A stretch of 64,000 nt of DNA from [Mycoplasma] phocae (GTDB taxonomy: Bacteria; Bacillota_I; Bacilli_A; Mycoplasmatales; Metamycoplasmataceae). Shown here in pieces: positions 52,945-64,000 of the stretch; position 1 is the stretch's first letter, and each line of letters begins with the position of its first letter. Where the stretch lies: the NCBI RefSeq assembly GCF_003332325.1, contig NZ_CP029295.1:248001-312000 (forward strand), given 5' to 3'. Under the pieces are notes generated by a model. The model was not told the DNA's origin. It searched no databases and was given only the letters and a program-made list of their open reading frames with translations. Made by a program: the position numbers and the translations under genes.

Positions 52945-54261
52945 TTATTCTCCCTTTTTATTTTTGTTTCTTAAAATTAATTCAATTGGCGTACCAGAAA
53001 AATTATAATTCTCTCTAATTTGATTTTCAATATATCTTAAATAAGTAAAATGTGCTAAGTCTTTATTATTAACAAATAAAATAAAGGTGGGAATTTTGGC
53101 TTCAATTTGTTTAGAGAATGTAATTGATAAACGTCTACCATTAATTGAAGATGCGGGTCTAATAATTTGCGCATTCATAATAACGTTATTCAATTGATTT
53201 GTATTAATTTTTCTCGAAATATTTTCTTTTACTTGAAGAATTGTTTCTTTTAATTTATTAATACGATTTTTGTTTTTAGCAGAAATAAATACTATTGGCG
53301 CTCAATCTACAAATTTTAATTTTTTTGAAAGATTTTTTTTATATCTATCCATTGTGTTTGTATCTTTTTCAATCAAATCCCATTTATTGACAATGACAAT
53401 AAGTGGTTTTTTTAATTCGTATGCGATTCCAATTATGTTTTGATGAAAGTGACTAACTTCATATTGAGCATCTAATAGTAACAAACAAAGATCGGTATTT
53501 TCAATTGATTGAGTAGCTCGCATTAATGCATAATGTTCAATACTATCTTCAAGCTTGCTCTTCCGTTTAATTCCGGCCGTATCAATAATTTCAAATTCTT
53601 GGCCATCAATATTTATTAATGTTGAGACTGAATCTCTCGTTGTTCCAGCTACTTCACTAACAATTGAACGATTTTCGTTTGATAAAGTGTTTAGCAATGT
53701 ACTTTTACCAACATTAGCCTTCCCTAATAAAGCCAATTTGAAATATTGAGATTCACTCTCTTCATCATAATTCAAGTGATTTAGTACTTCATCTAATAAA
53801 TCACCTAGTCCATCTCCATGAATGGCACTAATTGGAAAAATCTTATCAAAGCCTAATGAATAAACTGAATTATCATAAAAAGTTGTCTTATGCCCTTCAA
53901 GCTTATTAGTTGCCAATAGAACTGGTTTATTAATTTTTCTTAGCTGAGTGGCGACATAATAATCTTCAGATGTTAGTGGTTCTCTTCCATCAATTAAGAA
54001 AATAATTACATTTGCTTCTTCAATAGCAACCTGGGCTTGAATTTTAATTTGTTCTTTAAAATTTTCAGATTCAATAGTAATTCCACCAGTATCAACAATA
54101 GTAAATTCTTTGCCAGCCCATTTAGCATCGGCATAAATTCGATCTCGTGTTACGCCTGGTGTATCATAAACAATTGCTTGCCTTCGATTAATGATCTTAT
54201 TAAAAAGGGTACTTTTACCAACATTGGGTTTTCCAATAATTGCGACGATATTTTTATTCAT
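52945..54261 (-). CDS. der: Ribosome biogenesis GTPase Der (EngA)
   Basis: Double-GTPase 50S assembly factor. 438 residues. First G domain: GKPNVGKST (10-18), TRDRIYA, DTGG, TNKLE. Second: GKANVGKST, GTTRDSV, DTAGI, NKWD. A C-terminal KH domain follows. UGA near 53299 is Trp (FVDWAPIVFISA). The ATG lies within the cmk 3' end (8-base overlap). Confidence 0.96.
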
Positions 54262-54928
54262 TTTTCACCTTTTTCATTATCTCATTCATCATTGCCTGAA
54301 AATTTTCTTCTATACTCATATTAGTTGTATCAATTTCGATACTACCCTCTGAAATTTTTAAAGGATCAATTGCACGGTTAGTATCATTAAAATCTCGTTC
54401 TTTAATTGATTTTAATACGTCGTTATAGTTTGAAATAATTCCCATTTCCTTATCTTGGTTAACACGTCTTTCGGCTCTTTTTTCAGGAGTTGCTCAAAGA
54501 AAAAATTTTACTTCAGCATTTGGCAGAATCCGGTAAGTTGCATCTCGTCCATCAACAATGATTCCTTTGTTTTTTTCACTAAATGTTTGAATGAAACTAT
54601 TTACCTTGTTTCTTACATTTTGAAATTTGGCAATTTTTGATGCAATTTTAGAAATATGGTCTTCTCTAATTTTCAGAGTTACATCTTCATCTTTGAAAAA
54701 GATACGATCTTCAGCATCAATTCTAATGTCGTCAATACTTCAATTATTATTAACATCATCTTCATTGTCGGTATCAAGTTTTTGTTGAAATGCATTAAGT
54801 GCCACTATTCGATAGAAATTTCCCGAACTTAGAAATTTATATCCCAAATGTTGAGCTAATTTTTTTGACATAATTGTCTTCCCAACACCGGATGGCCCAT
54901 CAATTGCAATATTAATTCTTTTAAGCAT
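54254..54928 (-). CDS. cmk: Cytidylate kinase
   Basis: Phosphorylates CMP and dCMP. 224 residues. P-loop GPSGVGKT (11-18), SSGNFYRIVAL, VDGRDATYRILPNAEVKFFL (in parts; usual GRDIGTVV) and DPLKISEGSIEIDTT. UGA Trp codons occur at about residues 63 and 144. RBS GAGGAG. The cmk-der order is common in small genomes. Confidence 0.94.
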
Positions 54929-54955
54929 TTTTTTCTCCTCTCCTTCAAACTATAA

Positions 54956-55306
54956 CTAGTCATTATATTTTATTTTTTTCAATTTATCATCAATTTTAAA
55001 TTTATTTTCATCATACTCTAAATTCAACTTCTCAATTTCTTTACTCAGATTTGCCTTAATAGACTTAATTGTTGAAATATGTGAGTTTAATTCATAGTTT
55101 TCAATTTGTTTATTTAAATCGTATTTATTACCCGATAAGTCAAGATAATTATCTTCATAGTATTTAATGTAAATATCATCAAATACCTCCAATTTATTGG
55201 CTTTTGATAATTGAAAATAATTCTCAATATCGTTAATAATTTTTTTGTATTTTTTGTAATCTTTTTTTGATTTTTCAGATCTAATTTTTCATTTTTTGTT
55301 TTCCAT
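54956..55306 (-). CDS. Hypothetical coiled-coil protein
   Basis: 116 residues, Lys/Asp/Asn/Ile-rich and mostly helical, with heptad-like spacing (KSKKDYKKYKKIINDIENYF, SKEIEKLNLEYDENKFKID). The start ATG is 3 bases past the stop of the upstream gene; no ribosome-binding site is seen, so translation is probably by coupling. No family is recognised. It could form a pair with the upstream membrane protein. Confidence 0.6.
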
Positions 55307-55309
55307 ATC

Positions 55310-56324
55310 TTACGCATTTGAAACAACGAAATTTTTCTTTCGAATTTCGGATTTTATATTATTATCGTTTTTATGAATATATCTATATGTTATCGTTAAA
55401 TTATTCAACCCTTTAATTGGATTTCATTTAACATAAGCATCATTATCCACTTCTGAAGCCGGACTAATATCAAAACTATCTGAGGGATAAATATCTGGAA
55501 AAGCGTCATATTTAATAGTTGCTTCTTGAAAAATTTTAAAAATCTTTTCTTGAAATTCCATTGATTCAAACCATTTTTGATTATCTTTTTTTTCATTAAT
55601 TATTTTTTTAAATTTTTCTGATAAAGTTTCAAGATTTTGATAAAAAGGTGTTCCTAGATCTCATTTTTCGTTTTTACTAATGATTCTAATAATTTTCGAA
55701 GATTTATAATAGTATTTTGATTTTGGAGTACCCTTTTGTGCATTTGTTTCAAAATTGCCGGTAGCAAATTCATAATTTAAAAATACTTCATAATTAACTC
55801 TTAGTTCTTTAGGATTATCTGTTAATTGAATACTACTATATCTAAAATCTAAAAATTTAATTTCATCAAAGCTCAAACTATTTTTCAATTTTTCTGACAA
55901 AAATTTATTTGCATCAAATGGCTTTGGTCTATCTCTTAATAGTTTGTTAATAGATGGACTTAAGAAATTCCTTTGTAAACCTCTTGCCGCGCTTTCTTTA
56001 CTCTCAGTTTGATTGTTCTTGATATATTCTTTAATTTCTGGATGAGATTCATCATATTCTTTTATAGCTTTATCGGCCAAATTCTTTTGCGATATGAAAT
56101 TTTCATACAAAATTCTTGGAGTAAATGACTCAATCAATTCATCTTCTAATAAATTAGCCTTGGCTTTTTCTTGAAATTCTTCTGGGCTCCAATAAACCTT
56201 TTGAATCTTTCTTGTATTCCTAACAACAAAATAAATTGCACCACCAATAGATCCGGCAATTGTTATCGGTGTTAGTATTGAACCAACAATTAATCATGCT
56301 CTTCTTTTTTTAGTTATTTCCATA
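55310..56324 (-). CDS. Hypothetical membrane-anchored protein, frame break near N-terminus
   Basis: From about 56290 down, the frame encodes a membrane helix (LTPITIAGSIGGAIYFVV) and an extracytoplasmic domain of about 290 residues (YWSPEEFQEKAKANLLEDEL, FLNYEFATGNFETNAQ) of unknown family. The natural start, ATG 56322-56324 with MEITKKRRAWLIVGS, is in another frame; moving into the body frame needs a +1 shift at GGTTCC (56280-56285). Without a shift only TTG at 56288-56290 is available. Either a sequencing error, a recent one-base insertion or a real shift. The body shows no other damage. Confidence 0.55.
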
Positions 56325-56392
56325 TTCTATATAATTTTATATTATTTTTTACTCTTAACAATGAAAAAATATGAATTGACACAATAAAAAAC

Positions 56393-56427
56393 AAAAAAAT
56401 AACTGTATTAAATTTAGTTATTTTTTT
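56393..56427 (-). terminator. Terminator overlapping the topA stop codon
   Basis: AAAAATAACT and AGTTATTTTT form the stem; the topA TAA lies inside its 5' arm on the minus strand. Confidence 0.7.
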
Positions 56428-58256
56428 GAATTCCATTTTCAGCTTGATTTTTTTGGTTTTTCAATATTTCTTATGTAGTTGCAAGATGGGAAATTTGTAC
56501 AACCAATAAATTTACTACGCTTAATTTTAGTGTAACGATATACAAGATTTGAGTTGCACAATGGACATTTTTCATCTAAGAATTCACTTGGTAGAACAGT
56601 GATTTCAATAGTTTGACTCACATCATATAAATGATTATTAAATTTATTTCAAAAATCTTCCATTAAAATCTTGTAATCTTCTTTACCTTCTGAAATCATA
56701 TCAAGATCAGCTTCAACTTCAGCAGTATACTCTTCGTTAATTGTTTTAGGAAAACCGTTTATTAGTTTGTCTAAAACAATTTTTCCAAATTCAGTTGGAT
56801 GAAGGCTACCATTTTGGACTTCAACAAATAGCCTTTTCTTAATTAAATTAATTGTTGATGCAAAAGTTGATGGTCTTCCAACTTTTATATCATCTAAGGT
56901 TTTGATCAGTGAACCTTCAGTATATCTAGCCGGTGGAGTAGTTTTCTTATCTAATTTAACGAATTCATCAACACCTAATTTATCTCCAACTTCATATTTA
57001 GGAAGTGGTTTTGGATCTTCAAATCCAGTAATTGCATAATATCCATTAAAAATAACTTGAGTATATGACATTTTAAAGAAGTAATCATTATTTTTTAATT
57101 CATATTGATATATTTTTCTTATTGGAGGATTCATTAAAGCCATAATAGTTTTTTCATAAATAATTTTATAAATATAACTATCAACATCACTAAGACCAAA
57201 TTGTAAAGTTGCGTCTTTTGGTGTTAGGTTAATATCAGTTGGACGAATGGCTTCATGGGCGTCTTGTTCACCTTTAAAGCCTTTGATTTCATCAGCTACA
57301 TACTCTTCACCAAATTTATTCTTAATATAATCTTTTGCTTTTTGAATAAAAGTTTCACTCAATCTAGTTGAATCTGTTCTTGGATATGAAATTAATCCAG
57401 CTTCAAATAATTTTTGAGCACTTACTTGAACAACTGAAGATGAGTATTTAGCTTCCTTATATAAGACTGATTGTTTAAATGGAGTTATCATCGATTCACG
57501 TCTTTGTGAAATTTTATAGTCAGTTACATAAAGGAATTTATCCTTTTCAAGTTCTCTAAGTATTGCAATTGATTTCTTGGGTTCAATTCAAGTATTATCA
57601 TTGCTGAAGTCTAGGTCTTTTTTATAAAAAAAGTTAGCTTCAATTCCTTCATCAATAATTGCGTTAATTTTACTGTATAAAATTGGAATAAATTCCTCAA
57701 TTTGTCTTTCTCGATCGCAAACTAATTTCAAAGCAATCGATTGTACTCGGCCAGCGGATGGTGATGTTGGCGCATTCTTAATTTTTTGTTTCATTAATTG
57801 CGAAAGTTTAAATCCAATGATTCGATCAAGCATTCTTCTTGCTTTTTGAGCATTAACTAAATTTGTATCAATCAATAACGGATTATCAAGTGCATTTTTT
57901 ATAGCCTCAGCTGTTATTTCATTGTATTTTATTCTCTTATATTTATTTTCTAATTTTAAAGTGGAAACAAGATTATTAGCAATAGCTTCGCCCTCACGAT
58001 CTGGGTCAGTTGCGATAAAGACTTCTTTTGCTTCTTTTGTAGCTTTTTTTAATTCGGAAATAACATTTTTCTTGCTAGGATCAGGAACCATATTTGGCTC
58101 TCAGTTTTCAAAATCAATTCCTAAATTACCAATTCCTTTAGTTGCTAATTTTAGGATATGACCAACTGATGAGATAACTTTTATATCATTACCAACATAT
58201 TTTTGGATTGTATTTACTTTATTAGGCGATTCAACAATCATAACTTTTTCATTCAT
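56418..58256 (-). CDS. topA: DNA topoisomerase I
   Basis: Relaxes negative supercoils. 612 residues. TOPRIM domain (MIVESPNKVNTIQKYV, ATDPDREGEAIA), SPSAGRVQSIALKLV, catalytic Tyr291 in GLISYPRTDST, and a gate domain (RYTEGSLIKTLDDI, VGRPSTFAS). Only one C-terminal zinc finger is present (CPLC...CTNFPSC), fewer than in E. coli. UGA codons are Trp at four sites, including the C-terminal WKWNSKK. RBS AAGGAGG. Confidence 0.96.
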
Positions 58257-58330
58257 TATTCCTCCTTATTGGATGTTAATAATAATAACATAAACCTAAT
58301 ATAAGATTAAAATAAAAAAAATAAAAGTGA

Positions 58331-59440
58331 TTAGAAACTATCTAACCACGTTTTATATTCTTTATCTTTAGAATTATCAAATATTTCTCGAATTTTTTCT
58401 TTATCATTTTTATTAAATTCAGGAATGTAAGGTTTAATTGTAATAATTAAATTACCCCTTTTATTACTATTTCTAATTGGAAAACCTAAATTGTTCAAAG
58501 TTATTATTCCATCTAATCTCATATTTTTATTTAATTTGATTGGTTGATTACCATATGGTGTTGGAATAATAATTTCTTCTTCTAAAATAATTGATTTTAT
58601 TGAAATTGGAACACTTAGGACAAGATCATTGTGAACTAATTCAAAGTGTTTATCTTTCTTTACATTAATATAAATAAATAAGTCCCCTGGTTCTCCACCA
58701 TTAGGTGAAGGCATGCCATATCCTCTTAAAACAATACTTTCTCCGTCTTTTATTCCGGCTGGAATTTCAATTGTTTCTGAAACCTCATTAGTTTGAAATC
58801 CAGATCCTTTACAAGTATTACAAGGTTTTTTAATGATTTTACCATTTCCTGAGCATCTATTACAAGTGCTAAGTGCTGAAAATATTCCCAAGATATTTCT
58901 AACCTGACCAGTTCCATCACATTTCTCACATCGATAAACATCACTAGAAGAATAAGCACCAGATCCATCACAAACCGCACACTTAGAGGTTTTCATTAAA
59001 TCAACAAGAACCTTTTTACCTTTAATAGCATCCATCAACTCAATAACATATTTCCGGTGTAAATCTTCACCTCTTTGTTGTCTTGGTTGTCTTTGACCAA
59101 AATTAAATAAATCTTCAAATCCAGTGGCACCATCAAAACCACTAAAAGCATTTTTGAAATTACCGAAGAAACTTCCAAAAATATCTTCTGCTGAAAAGTT
59201 AAATGAATTTGGATCAAATGCTGAATGACCTAATTGATCATATTGTCTTCTTTTTTCAGGATTAGAAAGAACTTCATAGGCTTCCGCTACCTCTTTAAAT
59301 TTTTCTTCAGCATCATGATCTTTGTTTTTATCGGGATGATATTTCATCGCCAATTTTCTATATGCTGATTTAATTTCACTATCTTTGGCATCTCGTGAAA
59401 TTCCTAATACTTCATAATAATCTCTCTTATTTTTTTCCAT
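58331..59440 (-). CDS. dnaJ: Chaperone DnaJ
   Basis: Hsp40 co-chaperone of DnaK. 369 residues. J domain with HPD at 35-37, a short G/F region, four CxxCxGxG repeats ([32 protein letters not shown]) and a C-terminal substrate-binding domain. The ATG lies 9 bases past an extended -10 (TGCTAAAAT) with no Shine-Dalgarno. No CIRCE element is seen upstream. Confidence 0.97.
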   Translation of the reverse strand: MEKNKRDYYEVLGISRDAKDSEIKSAYRKLAMKYHPDKNKDHDAEEKFKEVAEAYEVLSNPEKRRQYDQLGHSAFDPNSFNFSAEDIFGSFFGNFKNAFSGFDGATGFEDLFNFGQRQPRQQRGEDLHRKYVIELMDAIKGKKVLVDLMKTSKCAVCDGSGAYSSSDVYRCEKCDGTGQVRNILGIFSALSTCNRCSGNGKIIKKPCNTCKGSGFQTNEVSETIEIPAGIKDGESIVLRGYGMPSPNGGEPGDLFIYINVKKDKHFELVHNDLVLSVPISIKSIILEEEIIIPTPYGNQPIKLNKNMRLDGIITLNNLGFPIRNSNKRGNLIITIKPYIPEFNKNDKEKIREIFDNSKDKEYKTWLDSF

Positions 59441-59449
59441 AGCTTATAT

Positions 59450-59455
59450 ATTTTA
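59450..59455 (-). promoter_or_regulatory. -10 box of dnaJ
   Basis: TAAAAT preceded by TGC (extended -10) on the minus strand, 9 bases before the ATG. Confidence 0.5.
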
Positions 59456-59475
59456 GCACAAAAAGGGTAAGAGTG

Positions 59476-60189
59476 CTAATAATTTAGTAAATCATCGTAT
59501 TGCAAAACAACAATGCGCTCCTTTTGATTAATATCTTTGACAATTTTAGCATGGGGAAAATTGCTTTTAAATCATACTGAAACATATGGGTCAATTTCAA
59601 AGATTAACATTCCCTTATAATTCAAATATTTAATCGCGTTTTTGCAAATAAATTGATATTCTTTTAATCCTTCGTTTTTAGCAAATAATGCTCTTTTAGG
59701 TTCGTGTCTAAGTGATTTTGAAAACTTGCTTTTCTTATTTAGATAAGGGGGATTGCAAATAATTAGGTCAAATTTTTCATAAATTTTTTTAAATCAATTA
59801 GAACGAACAATTTTGGGATTGACATTATTAATTTTGGCATTATATTTGCTTTGTTTAATGGATTGACGGCTAATGTCTACCATTGTTATGTTATTAGTGT
59901 TTTTATTTTTGGCAATTGCTATTCCAATAAAACCTGAACCACAACCTAAATCTAATATTTTTGTGTTTTGATTAATAAAATTGTATGAAAATAAAATTAA
60001 TTCTTCGGTTTCATATCGAGGAATTAACACTTTATATCTTAAATCAATGTGCACATTTTGCATAATTTGATATCCAATAATTTTTTGACATGGCACATTT
60101 TTTTTTAGTAATTTTTTTTCTTTTTTAGAAATAGTAAGTGGTAAGTCATAGCGAATTTTTTCATGGAGCAATTCATTTTCGGAAATCAC
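59476..60189 (-). CDS. prmC: Release-factor glutamine methyltransferase PrmC (HemK)
   Basis: Methylates the Gln of the GGQ motif of release factors. 237 residues. IGYQIM, VLIPRYETEELI, ILDLGCGSGFIGIAI (SAM site) and NPPY (146-149). The start is GTG at 60187-60189, sharing bases with the prfA stop (TAGTG). Translational coupling to its substrate gene prfA is conserved in many bacteria. Confidence 0.94.
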
Positions 60190-61268
60190 TATAACCCTGC
60201 CTCTTTGATTTTTTGGGCTTTTTCATCGGCAATTAGAGCTTCAATAATTTTTCCAAGATCCCCATCCATAATAGTTTTTAACGAAGTTGAAAAACCAATT
60301 CGATGATCAGTCACACGGTCTTGTGGATAGTTATAAGTTCGAATTTTTTCGCTACGATCACCAGTTCCAGATAGTTTTCTTAAACCGCTTTCTTCAGCTT
60401 CTCGCTTATTCATTTCAATTTCGTAAAGTCTTGATTTTAAAACTTTCAGCGCTGTTTCTCGGTTTTGAATTTGACTTCTTTCATCTTGTGAAGTAACAAC
60501 TATGCCACTAGGTTTATGAGTTATTCTAACAGCTGAGTCAGTTGTGTTAACGGATTGACCACCGGCACCAGAACTTCTAAAAACATCAATTTCAATATCT
60601 TCAGGTTTAATATCAATTTTAACATCATCATCAATTTCGGGCAAAACTGTTACTGTAGCGGTTGAAGTATGAACTCTTCCTTGAGTTTCAGTTTGTGGAA
60701 CTCTTTGAACTCTGTGAACACCTCGCTCAAATTTTAATTGAGAAAAAACTTTTTCACCTTTCACACTAAAAACAATTTGTGAAAAACCGCCAGCCACACC
60801 AAATGTTGAATCAATAATTTTTATTTTAAAATTTTTATCTTCACAATATTTTTGATACATTTTAAATAAATTTCCAGAAAAAATGTTAGCCTCGTCACCG
60901 CCAGCTGCGCCTCTAATTTCCATAATAACATTTCGTTTATCATTTTCATCTTGAGGTAAAAGCAGCTCCTTAATTTTGTTCTCCAAATCATTTAATTGGT
61001 TAACTTGGTTGTCAATATCATTCTTGGCTAATTCTAATAATTCAGCATCTTTTTCAGAAGATAGAATTTCTCTTGTTAATTTATGTAAATCTTCAATGTT
61101 TTGATATTCCTTGAAGTGAGTGTAAATATCTTCTAAATTTGCTTTTTCTTTACTTAATTTTGTGTATTGCTTGATATCGTTATAAATTTCTGGTGTGTTC
61201 AGTTTTTCTGAGAGGTTTTCATATTGCTTAGCAATTGAAGTTAGTGATTCATACATTGTTTTTTCCAT
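60189..61268 (-). CDS. prfA: Peptide chain release factor 1
   Basis: Terminates translation at UAA/UAG, the only two stops used here. 359 residues. Tripeptide anticodon region [18 protein letters not shown] (holding PxT), and GGQ at 236-238 in [12 protein letters not shown] chose ATG 61268 (MEKTMYESL); ATG 61256 is possible. A TATAAT ends 9 bases before 61268. No RF2 gene is seen in the window, as expected when UGA is Trp. Confidence 0.95.
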   Translation of the reverse strand: MEKTMYESLTSIAKQYENLSEKLNTPEIYNDIKQYTKLSKEKANLEDIYTHFKEYQNIEDLHKLTREILSSEKDAELLELAKNDIDNQVNQLNDLENKIKELLLPQDENDKRNVIMEIRGAAGGDEANIFSGNLFKMYQKYCEDKNFKIKIIDSTFGVAGGFSQIVFSVKGEKVFSQLKFERGVHRVQRVPQTETQGRVHTSTATVTVLPEIDDDVKIDIKPEDIEIDVFRSSGAGGQSVNTTDSAVRITHKPSGIVVTSQDERSQIQNRETALKVLKSRLYEIEMNKREAEESGLRKLSGTGDRSEKIRTYNYPQDRVTDHRIGFSTSLKTIMDGDLGKIIEALIADEKAQKIKEAGL

Positions 61269-61277
61269 AGTAAAATT

Positions 61278-61283
61278 ATTATA
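61278..61283 (-). promoter_or_regulatory. -10 box of prfA
   Basis: TATAAT (minus strand), 9 bases before ATG 61268, with TTAGAT 17 bases further upstream as a possible -35. Confidence 0.55.
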
Positions 61284-61372
61284 ACAAAATTGAAAATAAC
61301 ATCTAAGAAAATGTATCACCATTTATTTTCAAAGATAATCCAAACTAATTTATTTATTTTTAAAAATTTAAC

Positions 61373-61378
61373 TATAAT
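61373..61378 (+). promoter_or_regulatory. -10 box of ribF
   Basis: TATAAT with exactly 9 bases to the ribF ATG and no ribosome-binding site. Confidence 0.55.
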
Positions 61379-61387
61379 TAATTAAAT

Positions 61388-62251
61388 ATGAAAATTTATA
61401 GTTGGGATATAAAATCAAAATTGGAATTAAACAAAGATATTGTAATTTGTTTAGGGTCTTTTGAAACTTTACACTTAGGGCACAATGAATTATTTAAAAT
61501 TGCTAGAGATCTTAAAAATACTAACCCCCATTTAGAATTAGCAGCAATGATGTTTCAAAATCCAATTAGAAAAGGCGAAATTGCTTCAGAAAAAGCTTTT
61601 CAACCAAAAACACGGTTATACACATTTCATGCACTAGGTTTTGACAGTGTTTTTATTATCAATATGGATAAAAATTTACTAAATTTAGATTATAAGATTT
61701 TTATCAAGAGTCTAAAAGAGAACGGGGTTAAAAAAATTGTTTGTGGTCAGGATTTTCGCTTTGGTTTTATGAAAAAAGGGACAATTAATGACTTAAAAAA
61801 AGAATTTGAAGTCTATGTAGCCGATGAAAAAAAAGTTAATAAAGCCAAAATTTCATCAACCTTAATTAATGAATTTATTAAAGAAGGTAATGTCGAAGGG
61901 ATGAATGCTCTGTTAATAGAAAATTACGCATTTATTACGACAATGGATAAATTTAGATATAAATATCCTAAAAATTTAATTTCACTCAAAGATGGTGTAT
62001 ATATTGTCAATGTTGTTATTAGCAATATTGAATACCATGGCATTACCTTGATTAATTCCAAGAACCATTCTGAAGAGAATCAATTAAACAATATTTTATA
62101 TTTATATGATCTTGAAATTATTCCTTCTAAATATGAAGAAATCTTTATTGAATTTCTACACCGAATCCGTTATATTGATAGTATTAAAGAAGATAAACTT
62201 TCAAAATCTGATATTGAAATTGGAAAACGTTGATTTATTGAAAATATGTAA
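61388..62251 (+). CDS. ribF: Riboflavin kinase / FAD synthetase
   Basis: Converts imported riboflavin to FMN and FAD. 287 residues. The N-terminal nucleotidyltransferase has HLGH (29-32) within CLGSFETLHLGH (usual FDGVHLGH) and CGQDFRFGF. The C-terminal flavokinase region is diverged (KYPKNLISLKDGVYIVNV; the PTAN motif is not clear), so kinase activity is uncertain. UGA at 62231-62233 is Trp. It is divergent from prfA. Confidence 0.85.
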
Positions 62252-62264
62252 ATATTAAAAAAAT

Positions 62265-62291
62265 AAAAAGCCCTTTATTATTGAGCTTTTT
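62265..62291. terminator. Shared terminator, ribF and HAD gene
   Basis: AAAAAGCCC (62265-62273) pairs with GAGCTTTTT (62283-62291) with one mismatch, between convergent genes. Confidence 0.75.
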
Positions 62292-62298
62292 GTATTTT

Positions 62299-63102
62299 TT
62301 AATCGTAAAAACCTTTTTCTCTTAATTTGAAATAAGGTCCATCTTCTGTAACTGGTAAACATATTTCTTTAGCAACATCTTTAGTTACATCTTCACCATT
62401 GCCCATGGCAATTCCTAACCCGACTTCTTCGAGCATCTCAATGTCATTTTCTGAATCTCCAAATGCAACCATTTGATCCAAGCTAACATTTAGTAAATCA
62501 CCCAATATTTTTAGCCCAGTAGCTTTGGTAATTCCTTTAGCAGAAATGAAAACTCCACCAACTCATTCTGCCAAAATTCATAAATCCATATTGTTTTCTT
62601 CAAAAAATTTTGCTAATTTCACTGCTAATTCATGTGGTGTTTTTGAACTTATAGTAATCAGATAATTTTTATCATTTTGTTTTTCAAATTCTTTTTCTGA
62701 TATGAATTTATCTTTGTAAGGGCGATAAAATCAATGATCAATGTTAAATAGGTTATTGTAATATCCTCATTTATTACCAACAAATGAAAATGGCAAATTA
62801 TGATCTTCAGCATATTTTCTAAATTTTATAAAATCTTCATATTCAATAGTTTTTTCAAAAATATATTCACGAGTTTTTAAATCTAATATAAATGTACCAT
62901 TAGCACCTATAAAATAATCAACATATGGGTTGTTGATTTGTTGTCCCACTGTAAAAATATCACGACCAGAACATAAAACATTTATGTAATTTTTTTGTTT
63001 CAATTTTTCAAACATTTCTTTCATACGAGGAGTAAGTTCATCTACTCCAAATGGCAATAGGGTACCATCGATGTCAAAAACAATCATTTTATATTTAGTC
63101 AT
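62299..63102 (-). CDS. Cof-type HAD-IIB family phosphatase
   Basis: 267 residues. HAD motif I MIVFDIDGTLL (D10, D12), motif II CSGRD region, cap domain, and motifs III/IV KATGLKILGDLL and VAFGDSENDIEML. It probably dephosphorylates sugar phosphates or FMN; the exact substrate cannot be told from sequence. UGA Trp codons lie in the cap. Its ATG overlaps the truB stop by 8 bases; RBS AAGGAG. Confidence 0.9.
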
Positions 63103-63961
63103 TATTTTTCTCCTTAATTAACCTTTCAATTCGATTTAAAAATATTTTTTCGAAATGATAGTTATCCAATTCTTTATGTCCTCATCCAATAATTAATTTA
63201 TTAAATACAAATATATTTCGCTCATATTTAGAATTTTCGTTATTTTTAATTATTTTAAAATTTTTAAAAATAAATTCTAATTCAGGAGCTGATAGATTAA
63301 TAATTTTTATGTTAAAGAGTTCATCTAAGTTCTCAATTTGTACATAATCCACATTTTCTAATTTTATTTTATCTATAGAAATTCTTTGTAAAAAATTTAC
63401 AACTGCATCAGTATTTAGTAATAGTCCAAGGTCATGGATTAAACTACGAATATATGTTCCTTTTGATACTAAAGTTCTAATTTTAAATTTTTGTCTTTGT
63501 TCATCAAAATCTAATAATTCTAATTCAAAAATTTTAATATCACATGGTTTAAGAATTATTTCTCTGTTTGTTCTTGCTAGATGATAACTACGAACTCCAT
63601 TAATTTTCTTCGCAGAAAAAGTTGGAGGAATTTGAGTTGTTGTATTTTTTATTCTCTCAATAGCTGACAGCATTGCCAATTTAGTTACAGTTACTGGATT
63701 TTTTATTTCGAAAATTTCTTCGCCTTCGTCATAACTTGCTGAACTTTTATTTAAAGTAGCTTCAACAATATACTCTTTGCTACTACTTGATAATAAATGA
63801 AGAGCCTTAGTATCTTCATCTGTGGCAACAATAAGCAACCCCTCTGCTAGAGGATCTAAAGTTCCTGCGTGCCCTATTTTTTTAATATTGTTTGCTTTTG
63901 CAAATTGCTTAATTGCCTGAAAGCTGGAAATGCCTCGCTTCTTATTAATTTTAAAAAACAT
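63095..63961 (-). CDS. truB: tRNA pseudouridine-55 synthase
   Basis: Forms pseudouridine 55 in the T loop of tRNAs. 288 residues. FFKINKKRGISSFQA, catalytic Asp36 in GHAGTLDPLAEGLL, QIPPTFSAKKINGVRSYHLAR (in parts) and KGTYIRSLIHDLG. A UGA near 63179 is Trp and adds 28 residues to TAA 63095-63097. AGGA lies upstream of the ATG. In many bacteria truB and ribF are neighbours; here they are close but on opposite strands. Confidence 0.95.
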
Positions 63962-64000
63962 ATTTATCCTATTAATTATTGTTTTGTTGGGAATATCATT

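Noticed and set aside
1617-63181. Many genes appear split into adjacent ORFs (ligA, rpoD, dnaG, glyQS, topA, der, gpsA, both helicases)
   Set aside because: The breaks are UGA codons at conserved Trp positions; under genetic code 4 each is one intact gene.

Overview
The window is AT-rich mollicute (mycoplasma) DNA that uses genetic code 4. UGA codons fall inside nearly every conserved gene at tryptophan positions (for example GCFWG of MsrA, the W of Der and of DnaG), so a standard-code reading breaks real genes into pieces. Lipoproteins with a lysine-rich leader and lipobox, a compact set of informational genes, and no cell-wall synthesis genes also fit. Gene content (Ffh, FtsZ with MraZ/RsmH, MnuA-like nuclease lipoprotein, the nuclease/DUF2779 pair) suggests the Hominis group (Metamycoplasma or a relative). 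The species is not determined.

Layout. 1-4600: 3' part of ligA, then comEC-comEA and yebC on the minus strand. 4687-11180 (plus): holA, a GH13-like pseudoenzyme, a small membrane protein, pgsA, rpmG, pepP and a fused msrA-msrB. 11179-16950 (minus): nfo, then rpoD, dnaG and glyQS. 17094-18425: ffh (plus). 18486-25352 (minus): a degenerate SGNH-family protein, rbgA, trmL and a 1,074-residue SF1 helicase. 25739-26965 (plus): rpsO with a structured leader and a membrane protein. 27026-34749 (minus): tRNA-Ile, rpsI, rplM, rsmE, an S66 peptidase and a 1,568-residue DUF4011 helicase-nuclease. 34750-36556 is a decayed stretch with a tyrosine-recombinase pseudogene, inverted repeats and a possible small RNA. 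36602-40167 (minus): mraZ-rsmH-ftsA-like-ftsZ. 40271-40721 (plus): four tRNAs (Thr, Asn, Glu, Val). 41206-46870: two surface lipoproteins on the minus strand, separated by IS-like debris and followed by a GC-richer structured-RNA candidate. 46871-51930: fba, then a plus-strand nuclease pair and recU, then hup. 51952-63961 (mostly minus): gpsA, der, cmk, two unknown genes, topA, dnaJ, prmC, prfA, ribF (plus), a HAD phosphatase and truB.

How it fits together. Most genes serve replication and repair (ligA, holA, dnaG, nfo, topA, recU, hup), translation (glyQS, rpsO/I, rplM, rpmG, prfA/prmC, rbgA, der, rsmE, rsmH, trmL, truB, tRNAs), secretion (ffh) or division. Accessory content sits in 34.7-36.6 kb and 41-47 kb.

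The points most worth a second look are: a helicase-nuclease resembling single-protein phage-defence enzymes, with a paralogue that lacks the catalytic Glu; a translationally coupled PD-(D/E)XK / DEDD nuclease pair next to recU; two complete pseudoenzymes (GH13 and SGNH) kept as long open frames; a minus-strand RNA candidate with a GNRA hairpin; competing hairpins ahead of rpsO; a recurrent TATAAT-N6-9-ATG arrangement that implies leaderless mRNAs; and non-AUG starts (ATT, ATA) in translationally coupled genes.
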